From: Xenorhabdus doucetiae
GTDB lineage: Bacteria > Pseudomonadota > Gammaproteobacteria > Enterobacterales > Enterobacteriaceae
DNA length: 64,000 nucleotides
Direction: 5' to 3'
NCBI RefSeq assembly: GCF_000968195.1
Contig: NZ_FO704550.1
Coordinates: forward strand, 310,001 to 374,000
Both the position numbers and the translations under genes were made by a program. Below, piece after piece: positions 48,483-58,118 of this stretch (its first letter is position 1; each line of letters begins with the position of its first letter). The notes under the pieces were generated by a model. The model did not search any database. It was not told where the DNA came from and worked only from the letters and a program-made list of their open reading frames with translations.

Positions 48483-48487
48483 TTAAC
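48446..48487. repeat. Three-copy 14-base tandem repeat at the yigI stop
   Basis: TCAAAAACATAAAT, TCAAAAACATAAGC and TCAAAAACATTAAC follow each other without a gap. The third unit contains the yigI stop codon (TTA on the plus strand at 48483-48485). Confidence 0.8.
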
Positions 48488-48968
48488 CCACTAAATAAGT
48501 CCCCATTGCACTGGCAATATGCACCTGTTTTTCATTATGCAGTTCAATTCTGGCGACAGAGACTTTATTGCCGGCACGGATAATGTTGCAACTGGCGGTA
48601 AATATTTCACCGCGTCCGGGTCGCAGATAATCCACGCGCAAATCAATAGTACCTAATGTGGTCAGGCGTTTTTGGATCTCAGCGATGGTGAGCGTTTCCA
48701 TTGCTGTTAGTGCATTGCCTGCACAAACCAGCCCGCCGGCAACATCCAATATGGACGCGATCGCACCACCGTGCAGAATCTTATGGATCATATTGCCGAC
48801 CAACTTTTCCTGATGGTGAAATTGCAGTTCTGCGTAGTCTTGCTCAAAGCGGAGCAGTTCAAGACCCAACAGGCGATTGAATGGCATATGGTACACAAAA
48901 ACTTCACCAATAAATTGACGGGCTTCTTCTGGGGTTAAGAGGGTGTCTACTCGCTGAATATTTTCCAT
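48483..48968 (-). CDS. yigI: YigI, hotdog-fold thioesterase
   Basis: PaaI-like acyl-CoA thioesterase, 161 residues. The hotdog helix signature is KILHGGAIASILDVAGG, and TIDLRVDYLRPGRGEIFTAS follows. E. coli YigI acts on medium- and long-chain acyl-CoA. The position upstream of pldA is the same as in E. coli. Confidence 0.93.
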   Translation of the reverse strand: MENIQRVDTLLTPEEARQFIGEVFVYHMPFNRLLGLELLRFEQDYAELQFHHQEKLVGNMIHKILHGGAIASILDVAGGLVCAGNALTAMETLTIAEIQKRLTTLGTIDLRVDYLRPGRGEIFTASCNIIRAGNKVSVARIELHNEKQVHIASAMGTYLVG

Positions 48969-49191
48969 GGCGGAATTCCTGATAATAAAAAGTAAAACAA
49001 ACCAATATTAAATGGGTGTTTGTGGTTAATAACTTGTTAAGTTTATGCTTTCATTATCGACTTTGCCAGTTTGTGAAGCGCTTCGACAAACCCTTTCTCA
49101 GGGCAAAAACGGACTACAAAAAATAATCAAATAGCGTGTAGAATAAGCGGTAATTTTTTTAGCTTGAAATTATTCAACAGGAAAACCAGAC

Positions 49192-50052
49192 ATGCGTTTA
49201 TTATGGAAAATACTGGTTATTATCGGCCTATTATCTCCATTGGCCCATGCAGCAGAAAAGCAGGGGGGTGGCGTGAGAGGGAGCGTGCTCTCGACGATGC
49301 TGGGCGAGCAAGATTCTCCTCTAATGCTCTATCCCTATGATACGAATTACATTATTTATACTTATGATGCCAATATGAATAAATCGGCAATTCATAGTTA
49401 TGATTGGGCAGATAATGCCCGCAGAGATGAAGTGAGCTTTCAGATAAGTTTTGGTTTTCCCTTGTGGCGGGGAATTGCAGGAGAGAACTCGTTGCTTGGG
49501 GCTTCTTACACACAGCGTTCATGGTGGCAACTCAGTAATAAAAAAGAATCATCTCCATTTCGTGAAACGAATTATGAACCCCAACTTTTTCTGGCATGGT
49601 TAACGGATTATGAATTTGCGGGTTGGCGCCTGCGGGAAATTGAAGCGGGGTTTAACCATCAATCTAACGGGCGGCCGGAAGCGACTTCTCGTAGCTGGAA
49701 TCGCCTCTATGCCCGTTTTATGGTGCAGAATGGCAATTGGCAGGCGGATTTGAAATCGTGGTATCGGCTGCCCGAAAGCGCCCGTCATGATGATAACCCA
49801 GATATGAACCGTTATATGGGCTATTACCGGCTGAAAGTTGGTTATATCTGGGGTGACAGCGTATTTACCGCCCAAGGGCGCTATAACTGGAACAGCGGTT
49901 ATGGCAGTGGCGAGTTGGGCTGGAGTTATCCGCTCGCAAATCATGTCCGTATTTACACGCAGCTTTTCTGTGGTTATGGCGAATCGATGATTGACTACAA
50001 TTTCAAGCAAACCCGTTTTGGTATCGGTGTCATGTTGAATGACATGCTGTAA
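49192..50052 (+). CDS. pldA: Outer-membrane phospholipase A (PldA)
   Basis: Calcium-dependent dimeric beta-barrel phospholipase that removes misplaced phospholipids from the outer leaflet. It is 286 residues (E. coli 289). A signal peptide with AHA cleavage site at about residue 20 is followed by the barrel. Catalytic residues lie in FNHQSNGR (His156, Ser158), with the partner Asn170 in SRSWNRLY. The protein ends with the alternating strand TRFGIGVMLNDML. Confidence 0.96.
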   Translation: MRLLWKILVIIGLLSPLAHAAEKQGGGVRGSVLSTMLGEQDSPLMLYPYDTNYIIYTYDANMNKSAIHSYDWADNARRDEVSFQISFGFPLWRGIAGENSLLGASYTQRSWWQLSNKKESSPFRETNYEPQLFLAWLTDYEFAGWRLREIEAGFNHQSNGRPEATSRSWNRLYARFMVQNGNWQADLKSWYRLPESARHDDNPDMNRYMGYYRLKVGYIWGDSVFTAQGRYNWNSGYGSGELGWSYPLANHVRIYTQLFCGYGESMIDYNFKQTRFGIGVMLNDML

Positions 50053-50076
50053 CTGCCCTTACAGTGAAATAACATC

Positions 50077-50147
50077 TACTCGCCGTACTTCAAGATAATC
50101 AGCGGCTTTCGTCTTATAAGCTGCAACTTGAAGTTTATCGGGTATAT
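50077..50147. repeat. Palindromic intergenic repeat, copy 2
   Basis: The arms are TACTCGCCGTACTTCAAGA and GCTGCAACTTGAAGTTTATC, with a 30-base centre (ATCAGCGGCTTTCGTCTTAT). It belongs to the same family as the elements at 42628 and 61205. It lies between pldA and recQ. Confidence 0.8.
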
Positions 50148-50190
50148 TTAGTTTTTTTCAGAAATTAGCTTCTAACGATCGAGGAAAGGC

Positions 50191-52017
50191 GTGTCTACCG
50201 CAGAACTCATCAGCACGGCATCGCTGGCTGAACAAGCATTACGAAAAACATTCGGATACCAGCAATTCCGACCAGGGCAGCAGCAGGTTATCGACGCCGT
50301 TCTTGACGGGCGCGACTGTTTGGTGATTATGCCAACGGGAGGCGGTAAATCGCTGTGTTATCAGATCCCCGCACTGGTTAACAATGGGCTGACGTTGGTT
50401 GTGTCTCCGTTAATTTCATTGATGAAAGATCAGGTCGATCAACTGCGCGCGAATGGCGTTGAAGCGGAATGTCTGAACTCAACCCAAAGTCGTGAACAGC
50501 AATTCGATATTATTCAACGTTGCCGTAAAGGGAGCATTAAACTGCTCTATATCGCCCCTGAACGGCTGGTCACGGATAACTTTCTTGACCAACTGCACGA
50601 TTGGCAGCCCGTTTTACTGGCCGTCGATGAAGCGCACTGTATTTCTCAATGGGGGCATGATTTTCGCCGGGAATACCGGGCATTAGGGCAACTTCGCCGC
50701 CGCTTCCCCGGTCTGCCTGTGATTGCACTCACCGCGACGGCAGATAAAACGACCCGTCAGGATATCGTTCGCTTATTAGAGTTACATGAGCCGATTATCC
50801 ATATCAGCAGCTTTGATCGTCCCAACATTCGCTACACCTTAGTGGAGAAATACAAACCCCTTGATCAGCTCTGGTCATTTGTCCGTGGTCAGCAGGGAAA
50901 AAGTGGCATTATCTACTGCAATAGTCGCACTAAAGTGGAAGAGACCGCGGAGCGCCTGCAAAAACGGGGGCTGAGTGTTGCCCCTTATCATGCGGGGCTG
51001 GAAAACAATCAACGTGCATGGGTGCAGGATGCCTTCCAGCGAGATGATTTGCAGGTCGTTGTGGCAACGGTTGCGTTTGGTATGGGGATCAACAAGCCGA
51101 ATGTGCGCTTTGTTGTGCACTTTGATATTCCCCGCAATATCGAATCTTATTATCAGGAAACGGGCCGGGCCGGGCGGGATGGCTTATCGGCGGAAGCCGT
51201 GCTGTTTTACGATCCTGCGGATATGGTGTGGCTGCGTCGTTGCTTGGAAGAAAAACCCGCGAGTGAACAACAGGACATCGAACGGCACAAACTCAATGCG
51301 ATGGGCGCATTTGCAGAGGCACAAACTTGCCGGCGCTTAGTCTTGCTGAATTATTTCGGGGAAAGCCGCCAAACAGCTTGTGGTAACTGTGATATTTGTC
51401 TTGATCCTCCCAAGCGTTATGACGGTCTGGTGGAGGCACAAAAAGCACTATCCTGTATTTATCGCGTTGGACAACGTTTTGGGATTGGCTATATTGTAGA
51501 AATGCTGCGTGGTGCAAATAATCAACGTATTAGAGATTTTGGGCACGACAAGCTGCCGGTTTATGGCATTGGTAAAACACAGAGTCAGGAGCATTGGACG
51601 AGTGTCTTGCGTCAGCTCATTCACTTAGGGCTGATTAGCCAAAATATTGCCAACTACTCTGCGCTACAACTGACGGAAGCTGCGCGACCTGTATTACGCG
51701 GCGAAGTGTCTCTACAACTTGCTGTGCCACGTATCCAAAACCTGAAAAGCCGCAATCAACAAAACAAATCATACAGCGGCAACTATGATCGCAAGTTATT
51801 TGCCAAATTGCGCAAATTGCGTAAATCCATTGCTGATGACAACAATATTCCTCCTTTTGTCGTTTTTAATGACGTCACGTTAATTGAGATGGCAGAACAG
51901 TGCCCAATCACACCGGATGAACTTTTGCTGATTAACGGTGTTGGGCAGCGGAAATTGGAGCGTTTTGGTGAGGCATTTATGGCATTAATCCGTGAGCATT
52001 TTGAAGAATTCGAGTAA
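50191..52017 (+). CDS. recQ: RecQ, ATP-dependent DNA helicase
   Basis: SF2 3'-5' helicase of the RecF recombination pathway. The 608-residue protein (E. coli 609) has a GTG start preceded by GAGGAAAGG. Motifs are MPTGGGKSLCYQIP, DEAH in VDEAHCISQWGHDF, ALTATADKTTR, VATVAFGMGINKP and QETGRAGRDG. The zinc-binding cysteines include CGNCDIC, followed by winged-helix and C-terminal HRDC (about 530-608) domains. Confidence 0.97.
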   Translation: MSTAELISTASLAEQALRKTFGYQQFRPGQQQVIDAVLDGRDCLVIMPTGGGKSLCYQIPALVNNGLTLVVSPLISLMKDQVDQLRANGVEAECLNSTQSREQQFDIIQRCRKGSIKLLYIAPERLVTDNFLDQLHDWQPVLLAVDEAHCISQWGHDFRREYRALGQLRRRFPGLPVIALTATADKTTRQDIVRLLELHEPIIHISSFDRPNIRYTLVEKYKPLDQLWSFVRGQQGKSGIIYCNSRTKVEETAERLQKRGLSVAPYHAGLENNQRAWVQDAFQRDDLQVVVATVAFGMGINKPNVRFVVHFDIPRNIESYYQETGRAGRDGLSAEAVLFYDPADMVWLRRCLEEKPASEQQDIERHKLNAMGAFAEAQTCRRLVLLNYFGESRQTACGNCDICLDPPKRYDGLVEAQKALSCIYRVGQRFGIGYIVEMLRGANNQRIRDFGHDKLPVYGIGKTQSQEHWTSVLRQLIHLGLISQNIANYSALQLTEAARPVLRGEVSLQLAVPRIQNLKSRNQQNKSYSGNYDRKLFAKLRKLRKSIADDNNIPPFVVFNDVTLIEMAEQCPITPDELLLINGVGQRKLERFGEAFMALIREHFEEFE

Positions 52018-52062
52018 CTGAATGATTTGAATCGCTAAAGGGGAATAAACAGAGGATGATAA

Positions 52063-53061
52063 ATGGCGCCTGAGATATTGAAAGCGAGCTGGTTAAACCG
52101 TGAACCTCAGTTCTCCGCCTTTACGAACGGATCATTACTGGATTTTTGGCGAACAAGAGAAGAGCGGCAATTTATGGGAATTGACGATATTCCCATCCGT
52201 TATGTCTCCTTTTGTTCTCCCCATCATGACAAAACACTCATCATTTTGCCCGGCCGTAGTGAAAGCTACGTGAAATATCCCGAAGTGGCCTATGATTTTT
52301 ACCACTTAGGCTATGATATTTTCATTATTGATCATCGTGGACAAGGCTGTTCAGGACGAATGTTGGATGACCGACAAAAAGGCCACGTTGAAGCGTTCGA
52401 CCACTATGTGGATGATTTGGCTAAATTTATTGAACTTGAAGTGACACCTCGCCAATCTCATCGCTGTTATGCACTCGCCCATTCAATGGGCGGTGCGATT
52501 TTGAGCCGCTTTCTGATGCGCTATCAGGAGCCGATTTTTCGTGCTGCGGCGTTATGTGCGCCGATGTTTGGTATCAATTTACCCATGCCGCGCTGGCTGG
52601 CAAATTTTCTGGTTAACCAGGCAGAACCCAAGGCCCAAAGACGTAATGCTTATGCGCTATCAACGGGGCAATGGCGGCCATTACCCTATTTTATCAATCT
52701 GTTAACGCACAGTTATGCGCGTTACCAGCGTTATTTGCGTTACTATGCGGATTATCCTGAATTGCGCCTTGGGGGGCCGACTTACCATTGGATGCGTGAG
52801 AGCATGCTGATGGGCGATAACCTGATTGAAAATGCAGATAAGATCCAAACGCCACTCATGATATTACAGGCGAGTGAAGATAAGATTGTGAGTAACCGGG
52901 AATTACTGGCTTTTTGTGCATCACGCCAAAAAGCGGCAACAGGAAAAGCGGAACAAAATCCTCTGGTTATCCAAGGGGCTCATCACGAAATCCTGTTCGA
53001 AAAAGATATATTGCGGGCGCAGGCTCTCAATGCAATTTGTGATTTTTTTGACCAGAACTGA
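52063..53061 (+). CDS. pldB: PldB, lysophospholipase L2
   Basis: Alpha/beta hydrolase of the inner membrane face acting on lysophospholipids. The 332 residues have the oxyanion region LIILPGRSESYVKY, HRGQGCSGR, the nucleophile elbow LAHSMGGAILSRF, and the late GAHHEILFE carrying the catalytic His. It follows recQ and precedes yigL, as in E. coli. Confidence 0.94.
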   Translation: MAPEILKASWLNREPQFSAFTNGSLLDFWRTREERQFMGIDDIPIRYVSFCSPHHDKTLIILPGRSESYVKYPEVAYDFYHLGYDIFIIDHRGQGCSGRMLDDRQKGHVEAFDHYVDDLAKFIELEVTPRQSHRCYALAHSMGGAILSRFLMRYQEPIFRAAALCAPMFGINLPMPRWLANFLVNQAEPKAQRRNAYALSTGQWRPLPYFINLLTHSYARYQRYLRYYADYPELRLGGPTYHWMRESMLMGDNLIENADKIQTPLMILQASEDKIVSNRELLAFCASRQKAATGKAEQNPLVIQGAHHEILFEKDILRAQALNAICDFFDQN

Positions 53062-53082
53062 TTCAGTTTAGGAACCATAACT

Positions 53083-53910
53083 ATGTATCATGTTGTTGCT
53101 TCAGATTTAGATGGCACGCTGTTGTCTCCCGACCATAAAATCACCCCGTATACCAAGGAAACATTGAACTTACTGACGGAACAAGGGATTCATTTTGTTT
53201 TCGCAACAGGGCGTCATCATATTGATGTGGGGCAGATCCGTGATGGATTGGGCATTGATGCTTATATGATCACGTCCAACGGCGCCAGAGTTCACAATAT
53301 TCAGGATGAATTGATATTCAGCCATAACTTAGATCCTGAGATTGCCCATGATTTGTGTTTATTGGAATTTGATAATCCCAATGTCCTGACCAATTACTTC
53401 AATAACGATGATTGGCTAATAAATAGAGAAGCGCCTGAACAGGAAGAATTTTTTCAGGAATCCGTTTTCCATTACCAACTTTTTCAACGCAACCATTTTC
53501 CCACCGATGGCGTGTGCAAGGTTTACTACACCAGTGAAGATCATGATTATTTGGTGGAGTTGGAAGAGAGAATTAAAGCGCGTTGGGGAGCAAGGGTGAA
53601 TGTCAGTTTTTCACTGAGAAATTGCCTGGAAGTGATGGCGGGTGGGGTTTCTAAAGGGCACGCATTGGCGCAAGTCTGTCAATTGATTGGCTATCCATTG
53701 AGTGATTGCATTGCTTTTGGCGATGGCATGAACGATCAGGAAATGCTGACTGTGGCCGGTAAGGGTTGCATTATGCAGGGAGCGCACCAACGCCTGAAAG
53801 ACAGCTTACCGGATATGGAAGTCATTGGTTCCAATGCGGATGATGCCGTTTCTGGTTATTTACGTAAAATATTTGCCGAAAAGGTATCAGGTTTGAAGCT
53901 AATGGCGTGA
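53083..53910 (+). CDS. yigL: YigL, HAD-family (Cof-type) sugar phosphatase
   Basis: E. coli YigL dephosphorylates pyridoxal phosphate and sugar phosphates, and relieves glucose-phosphate stress through SgrS. The 275 residues have DLDGTLLSPDH, ATGRHHIDV, a Cof cap domain, and KGHALAQVC and GDGMNDQEML. It follows pldB by 21 bases. Confidence 0.93.
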   Translation: MYHVVASDLDGTLLSPDHKITPYTKETLNLLTEQGIHFVFATGRHHIDVGQIRDGLGIDAYMITSNGARVHNIQDELIFSHNLDPEIAHDLCLLEFDNPNVLTNYFNNDDWLINREAPEQEEFFQESVFHYQLFQRNHFPTDGVCKVYYTSEDHDYLVELEERIKARWGARVNVSFSLRNCLEVMAGGVSKGHALAQVCQLIGYPLSDCIAFGDGMNDQEMLTVAGKGCIMQGAHQRLKDSLPDMEVIGSNADDAVSGYLRKIFAEKVSGLKLMA

Positions 53911-53942
53911 AAAAGAAGCGAATAGCCTGAATACGTGTTTGA

Positions 53943-53972
53943 AAACAGCATCCTGTGTGATGCTGTTTTTTT
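53943..53972 (+). terminator. Intrinsic terminator after yigL
   Basis: AACAGCATC and GATGCTGTT form a stem with a short loop, followed by TTTTTTTATTT. It ends the recQ-pldB-yigL unit. Confidence 0.9.
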
Positions 53973-54137
53973 ATTTGCTTGTTTTAAAATTTATTAATTA
54001 CAAAAGTGAATTTTTCCCTGATATTTGTGACTGGTGTTCAACTATTGGTTTCTTACGTTTGAATATTCTACGCGAGTAGATAAGTTTATACATAAATATA
54101 ATTCATGAATAACCATAGTATTATTCAGCATATTCGG

Positions 54138-54165
54138 TTGGAATTAAACATTTACTGTTCCAACA
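54138..54165 (+). promoter_or_regulatory. Inverted repeat upstream of the MHS transporter gene, candidate operator
   Basis: GTTGGAA and TTCCAAC form a perfect 7-base inverted repeat with a 14-base spacer, 18 bases before the transporter ATG. It could be an operator for the co-transcribed LacI-type regulator or an mRNA hairpin. The spacing is wider than a typical LacI-family palindrome. Confidence 0.35.
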
Positions 54166-54183
54166 TTCAGGGAATATCTCGCT

Positions 54184-55578
54184 ATGCCGTATAAAAATAC
54201 GGCATTCGCTGTCACTCAAATACAACATGCTTCAGAAGCGTGTCTGGCAACAAAAGAAGGGCGCAAAGGGTTTAGGAATGCCATTTTTTCTTGTTGGTTC
54301 GGGACAACAATGGAGTATGCCGATTTCGCTCTGTATGGTTTAGCTGCGGGCATTATTTTTGCTGATGTTTTCTTTCCTGATATGACGCCCGCTGTTGCCC
54401 TCTTTGCCAGTTTTGCAACCTATTCTGTGGGATTCATTGCCCGGCCGTTTGGTGCTCTGGTATTTGGATGGTTAGGGGATCGCAAAGGACGCAAGATCGT
54501 CATGATAATGACGGTTATTCTGATGGGAATTTCTACCACGTTAATAGGGCTTATTCCAAGTTATGCCCATATCGGTGCTTGGGCTCCTGCCTGTTTAGTC
54601 ATATTGCGGTTTATGCAGGGTTTGGGGGCAGGGGCGGCTTTATCTGGTGGTACCGTCATTTTGGGCGAGTTTTCGCCTCCGGCAAAACGCGGTTTGGTTT
54701 CGTCTGTCATTGCCTTGGGTTCGAATAGTGGAACGTTATTGGCATCACTGACTTGGTTGTTGGTATTGAGCATGGATAAACAGAGTTTGCTGGATTGGGG
54801 CTGGCGTATTCCATTTCTGTCGAGCGCCTTAATCGCGATAGTTGCACTCTATATTCGCCGACATATGAATGAGACCCCGGTTTTTGAGCGTTATAAGGCA
54901 ATGTTGGCAGAACAACGTTTGCAATCATTAGCTGCAAGTGAACACCAACAAGTGGCTGAAAAACCGCGTTTTTGGCAACGAACCAAAGCCTTTTGGATCA
55001 TGGTTGGCTTACGAATTGGCGAGAATGGCCCATCATATCTGGCTCAAGGATTCATGATTGGTTATGTGGCTAATGTTCTGATGCTGGATAAATTTATTCC
55101 CACAATCGCGGTATTTATCGCGTCCATTTTGGGGTTCCTGATCATTCCATTTTCGGGCTATCTATCCGATCGTTTTGGACGCCGTATCACTTACCGCTGG
55201 TTTTGCCTGTTACTTGTGCTGTACGCGTTTCCTGCTTTTATCTTACTGGAAAGTCGTGAACCGATGATTGTTATTCCAACGATTGTCGTGGGAATGGGGT
55301 TAGCCTCTTTGGGGATATTTGGTGCTCAGGCGGCATGGGGAGTGGAACTCTTTGGGGTAGCGAATCGTTATAGCAAAATGGCTTTCGCAAAAGAGTTGGG
55401 TGCGATGCTGTCAGGGGGAACGGCGCCATTGATTGCATCGGCATTCTTGTCTTTCACCGGGCATTGGTGGCCGATTGCGGGTTATTTTTCATTGATGGCA
55501 GGTATTGGGTTTATCACCACATTCTTCGCGCCAGAAACACGCGGCAGGGATCTCAATTTACTTGAGGATGCGATTTAG
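54184..55578 (+). CDS. MHS-family (metabolite:H+ symporter) MFS transporter
   Basis: A 464-residue, twelve-segment MFS protein of the ProP/ShiA/KgtP type. It has FGTTMEYADFALYGLAAG in TM1, RPFGALVFGWLGDRKGRK (motif A), RFMQGLGAGAALSGG and ENGPSYLAQGF, and ends FFAPETRGRDLNLLEDAI. Such carriers import organic acids, betaines or similar solutes; the substrate is unknown. The N-terminus is long, with a cytoplasmic lead of about 30 residues. It forms a unit with the LacI-type gene whose start overlaps its stop. Confidence 0.88.
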   Translation: MPYKNTAFAVTQIQHASEACLATKEGRKGFRNAIFSCWFGTTMEYADFALYGLAAGIIFADVFFPDMTPAVALFASFATYSVGFIARPFGALVFGWLGDRKGRKIVMIMTVILMGISTTLIGLIPSYAHIGAWAPACLVILRFMQGLGAGAALSGGTVILGEFSPPAKRGLVSSVIALGSNSGTLLASLTWLLVLSMDKQSLLDWGWRIPFLSSALIAIVALYIRRHMNETPVFERYKAMLAEQRLQSLAASEHQQVAEKPRFWQRTKAFWIMVGLRIGENGPSYLAQGFMIGYVANVLMLDKFIPTIAVFIASILGFLIIPFSGYLSDRFGRRITYRWFCLLLVLYAFPAFILLESREPMIVIPTIVVGMGLASLGIFGAQAAWGVELFGVANRYSKMAFAKELGAMLSGGTAPLIASAFLSFTGHWWPIAGYFSLMAGIGFITTFFAPETRGRDLNLLEDAI

Positions 55579-56579
55579 TGCCGATGAAAAGAGTGACACG
55601 TAGTGATGTTGCAAAAGAGGCCGGAACCTCGGTCGCCGTTGTGAGTTATGTGATTAATGGCGGCCCAAGACCGGTTGCAGAAGCAACCCGCCAACGGGTA
55701 TTGGCCGCTATTCAAAAAACAGGGTACAGGCCTAATAGCATTGCCAAGGCATTGGTTTCTGGCACGACACACGCTTATGGGCTTATTTTGCCGAATATCG
55801 CCAACCCTTTCCTCTCTTCTGTTGCTCACGCTTTGCAGCAAGAGGCTTTCAAACATGGGCAAGTATTATTGCCTGGGGATTCGGGGGATAATCGCCGCCG
55901 TGAGAAAGAACTGCTCAATAATTTATTGAACCGCCAGATTGATGGCCTGCTGTATACCAGCGTTGATCGGCATCCTTATATCGATCTTATTCAGGCCAGC
56001 GGTACGCCTTGTGTGATGTTGGATTGGGTAAATGCGGGTTCAAATGTCAGTGCAATTCGTGTCAATGAGCGGATAGCGGCATTCAAGGTAACTCAACATC
56101 TGGCTCAGCATGGTTATCGCGATATCGCCATTATTTGTGGCCCTCTTGAGATGCTAAATACGCAGGATCGGCTATCTGGCTGGGGTGATGCGTTGATTCA
56201 GGCAAATGTGACGATATGTGATGAATGGATTTTTCCTGCTGAATATACTCGTCAGGGCGGTTATGAAGCCGCGTTACAAATGTTAAAAGGAAAGCGGCCT
56301 CGTGCCCTGTTTGCGACTAATGAATTACAGGCTTTTGGTTGCTTGCGCGCGTTGGCCGAAAACGGGCTGGCAGTCCCTGATGATATTGCATTAGTTTGTT
56401 TTAATGCCACCCAGCAATCACAGTTTAATGTGCCTTCTTTAACGGCAGTGCGCCAGCCCATCGACAAAATGGCCCAAACCGCCATCGAAATATTGAGGAC
56501 ATGGAATGGGACAGCACAAGAACGTGAGTTTGAATTTGAATTACAGATTGGTGAATCTTGTGGCTGTAAACTTAAGTGA
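55578..56579 (+). CDS. LacI-family transcriptional regulator
   Basis: The 333-residue repressor has an N-terminal HTH, TRSDVAKEAGTSVAVVSYVI, with the hinge region up to about residue 60 and a periplasmic-binding-like domain. It ends SCGCKLK. GTG at 55578 shares a base with the transporter stop (TAGTG); the ATG at 55584 is an alternative. It probably controls the upstream transporter in response to a related ligand, which is not identifiable. Confidence 0.9.
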   Translation: MPMKRVTRSDVAKEAGTSVAVVSYVINGGPRPVAEATRQRVLAAIQKTGYRPNSIAKALVSGTTHAYGLILPNIANPFLSSVAHALQQEAFKHGQVLLPGDSGDNRRREKELLNNLLNRQIDGLLYTSVDRHPYIDLIQASGTPCVMLDWVNAGSNVSAIRVNERIAAFKVTQHLAQHGYRDIAIICGPLEMLNTQDRLSGWGDALIQANVTICDEWIFPAEYTRQGGYEAALQMLKGKRPRALFATNELQAFGCLRALAENGLAVPDDIALVCFNATQQSQFNVPSLTAVRQPIDKMAQTAIEILRTWNGTAQEREFEFELQIGESCGCKLK

Positions 56580-57043
56580 CAGACTTTCGTTGTCAGTCGA
56601 GTAAATTCCTATGGCAGTACATCACACTAAAATGACATAACCCCTTAGTTAACTTTATGTAAATGGACTGATTGCGAATTCAGCACTTTTTGACTTTCCC
56701 GCTGTTATGGAATCGAAATTAGTATTTTTATTTTGAAATTAGGCATTTTATATAAATAACATAGATAATTATAATCTTTGAAATCAAATAACTCTCTAAG
56801 ACCCATTAATCATAAATTAATGAGCCTTATTTCTCTAATGGATTTAAGCGTAACTTTGCTATGGATGAAAAACATTCCTGTTGATTCTGTTTCTAATTTG
56901 ATATTTGGAAGTATTTTTTAATTCACTATCTAATAATGGCGTAAATCAGATGGTATTAACTATCCAATAATGGATGATGGACTTCAAAAGAAAATTAAGT
57001 ATAAAATCCACCATCCTTTATAGTTTGCCCGTTTTTATTTTAA
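56580..57043. other. AT-rich interval before the IS element
   Basis: The 464 bases have no credible gene. A weak inverted repeat, CATTAAT-CATAA-ATTAATG, lies near 56803-56821. Nothing else is recognised. Confidence 0.45.
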
Positions 57044-57114
57044 GTTAATCAGATAAACTATCTGCATTACTGTTACAATCGATAACACGATAACCTGATT
57101 TTCTGCCTGTCCTT

Positions 57115-57588
57115 ATGAAATCGAAGATAATACTTTCTGAGCCTGAACGAATAACATTGCAACAACTCGCTTTGAATCATCCCCACCGGGATATCCGTAC
57201 GCGAGGAACGGGTTTGCTCATGCTTGCCAGAGGGAGCAAGCCGTCCCAGATCACCGCTGAAATAGGATGCAGTCTCCGGGTTATCTATAATTGGGTTCAC
57301 ATGTGGCACAATTCAGGGATAGCGGGATTATTAGGCGGTCATGCTGGAGGCCGGTATCTCGCTATGACGCCTGAAATGATTGCCACTGCGGTCGAAGCTG
57401 CCTGTGCAGAGTCCCTAACTCTCGCACGGATAGCCCAGTGCGTTGAGGCAAAGCATGGGCCCCTGCCTTGTACGCTTGAAACGCTGGCAAATACCCTGAA
57501 AAAGCAGGGGCTCACCTATAAACGCACCCGTCTATCGCTTAAAAAAAGCGCAACGAAACGGAGTTTGCTAACAAATCCGCCTTGCTGA
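57115..57588 (+). CDS. IS630 transposase, N-terminal frame (HTH domains)
   Basis: The 157-residue frame contains paired helix-turn-helix domains: RGTGLLMLARGSKPSQITAE and GCSLRVIYNWVHMWHNSG, then the second HTH around LARIAQCVEAKHG. At 57541-57547 there is a run of seven A (codons 143-144). Moving one base back there joins the frame to the DDE-containing frame through LKKKRNETEFANKSALLNK. Staying in frame ends at 57588. A full fused product would be about 334 residues, normal for the family. Confidence 0.85.
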   Translation: MKSKIILSEPERITLQQLALNHPHRDIRTRGTGLLMLARGSKPSQITAEIGCSLRVIYNWVHMWHNSGIAGLLGGHAGGRYLAMTPEMIATAVEAACAESLTLARIAQCVEAKHGPLPCTLETLANTLKKQGLTYKRTRLSLKKSATKRSLLTNPPC

Positions 57589-58118
57589 ATAAAATTAAGG
57601 CTGGAGCACAGTTAGGCCATTACCGTTTGGTCTATTTTGATGAGGCGGGTTTTGCCGCATCTCCTCCGGTGCAATATGGATGGAGTCCACGGGGTAAGCC
57701 CCATGAAACTGAGCCTCAAGAGCATGACAGGCGGTCAGTTCTGGGGGCGTTAAATTACACGGATAACACGCTGTTTTACCAGACAACGTCAGGCAGTATC
57801 ACGCGAGATGACGTGATTGATTTTTTAGAGCAGCTCGCCCAACAAGGGGACAACCGCCTGACATTTTTAGTGTTGGATAATGCGCGTATCCATCACGGGA
57901 TTGAAGAAAAAATCAGAAATAGCTGGTTACGAGAACACAACCTGTTTTTATTCTACCTTCCCGCCTACAGCCCAGAGCTGAATTTGATTGAAATCGTCTG
58001 GAAACAAGCCAAATACCATTGGCGACGTTTTATCACTTGGACTCAGGAGACAATGGAGAATGAATTAAATACGTTATTGGGCGGTTATGGTAACCAATTT
58101 GCAATTAATTTCTCTTGA
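57582..58118 (+). CDS. IS630 transposase, C-terminal DDE frame
   Basis: The 178-codon frame holds the catalytic triad: VYFDEAGF (Asp20 of this frame), FLVLDNARIHH (Asp99) and PELNLIEIVWK (Glu137). It lies in the -1 frame relative to the upstream frame and overlaps it by 7 bases. It is probably expressed through frameshifting or transcript slippage at the A7 tract. The ATG at 57582 is internal to the true protein. Confidence 0.85.
   Translation: MLNKIKAGAQLGHYRLVYFDEAGFAASPPVQYGWSPRGKPHETEPQEHDRRSVLGALNYTDNTLFYQTTSGSITRDDVIDFLEQLAQQGDNRLTFLVLDNARIHHGIEEKIRNSWLREHNLFLFYLPAYSPELNLIEIVWKQAKYHWRRFITWTQETMENELNTLLGGYGNQFAINFS

Noticed and set aside
48421..48490. CRISPR-like array near yigI
   Set aside because: The units are 14 bases, directly adjacent and without spacers, so this is a simple tandem repeat.
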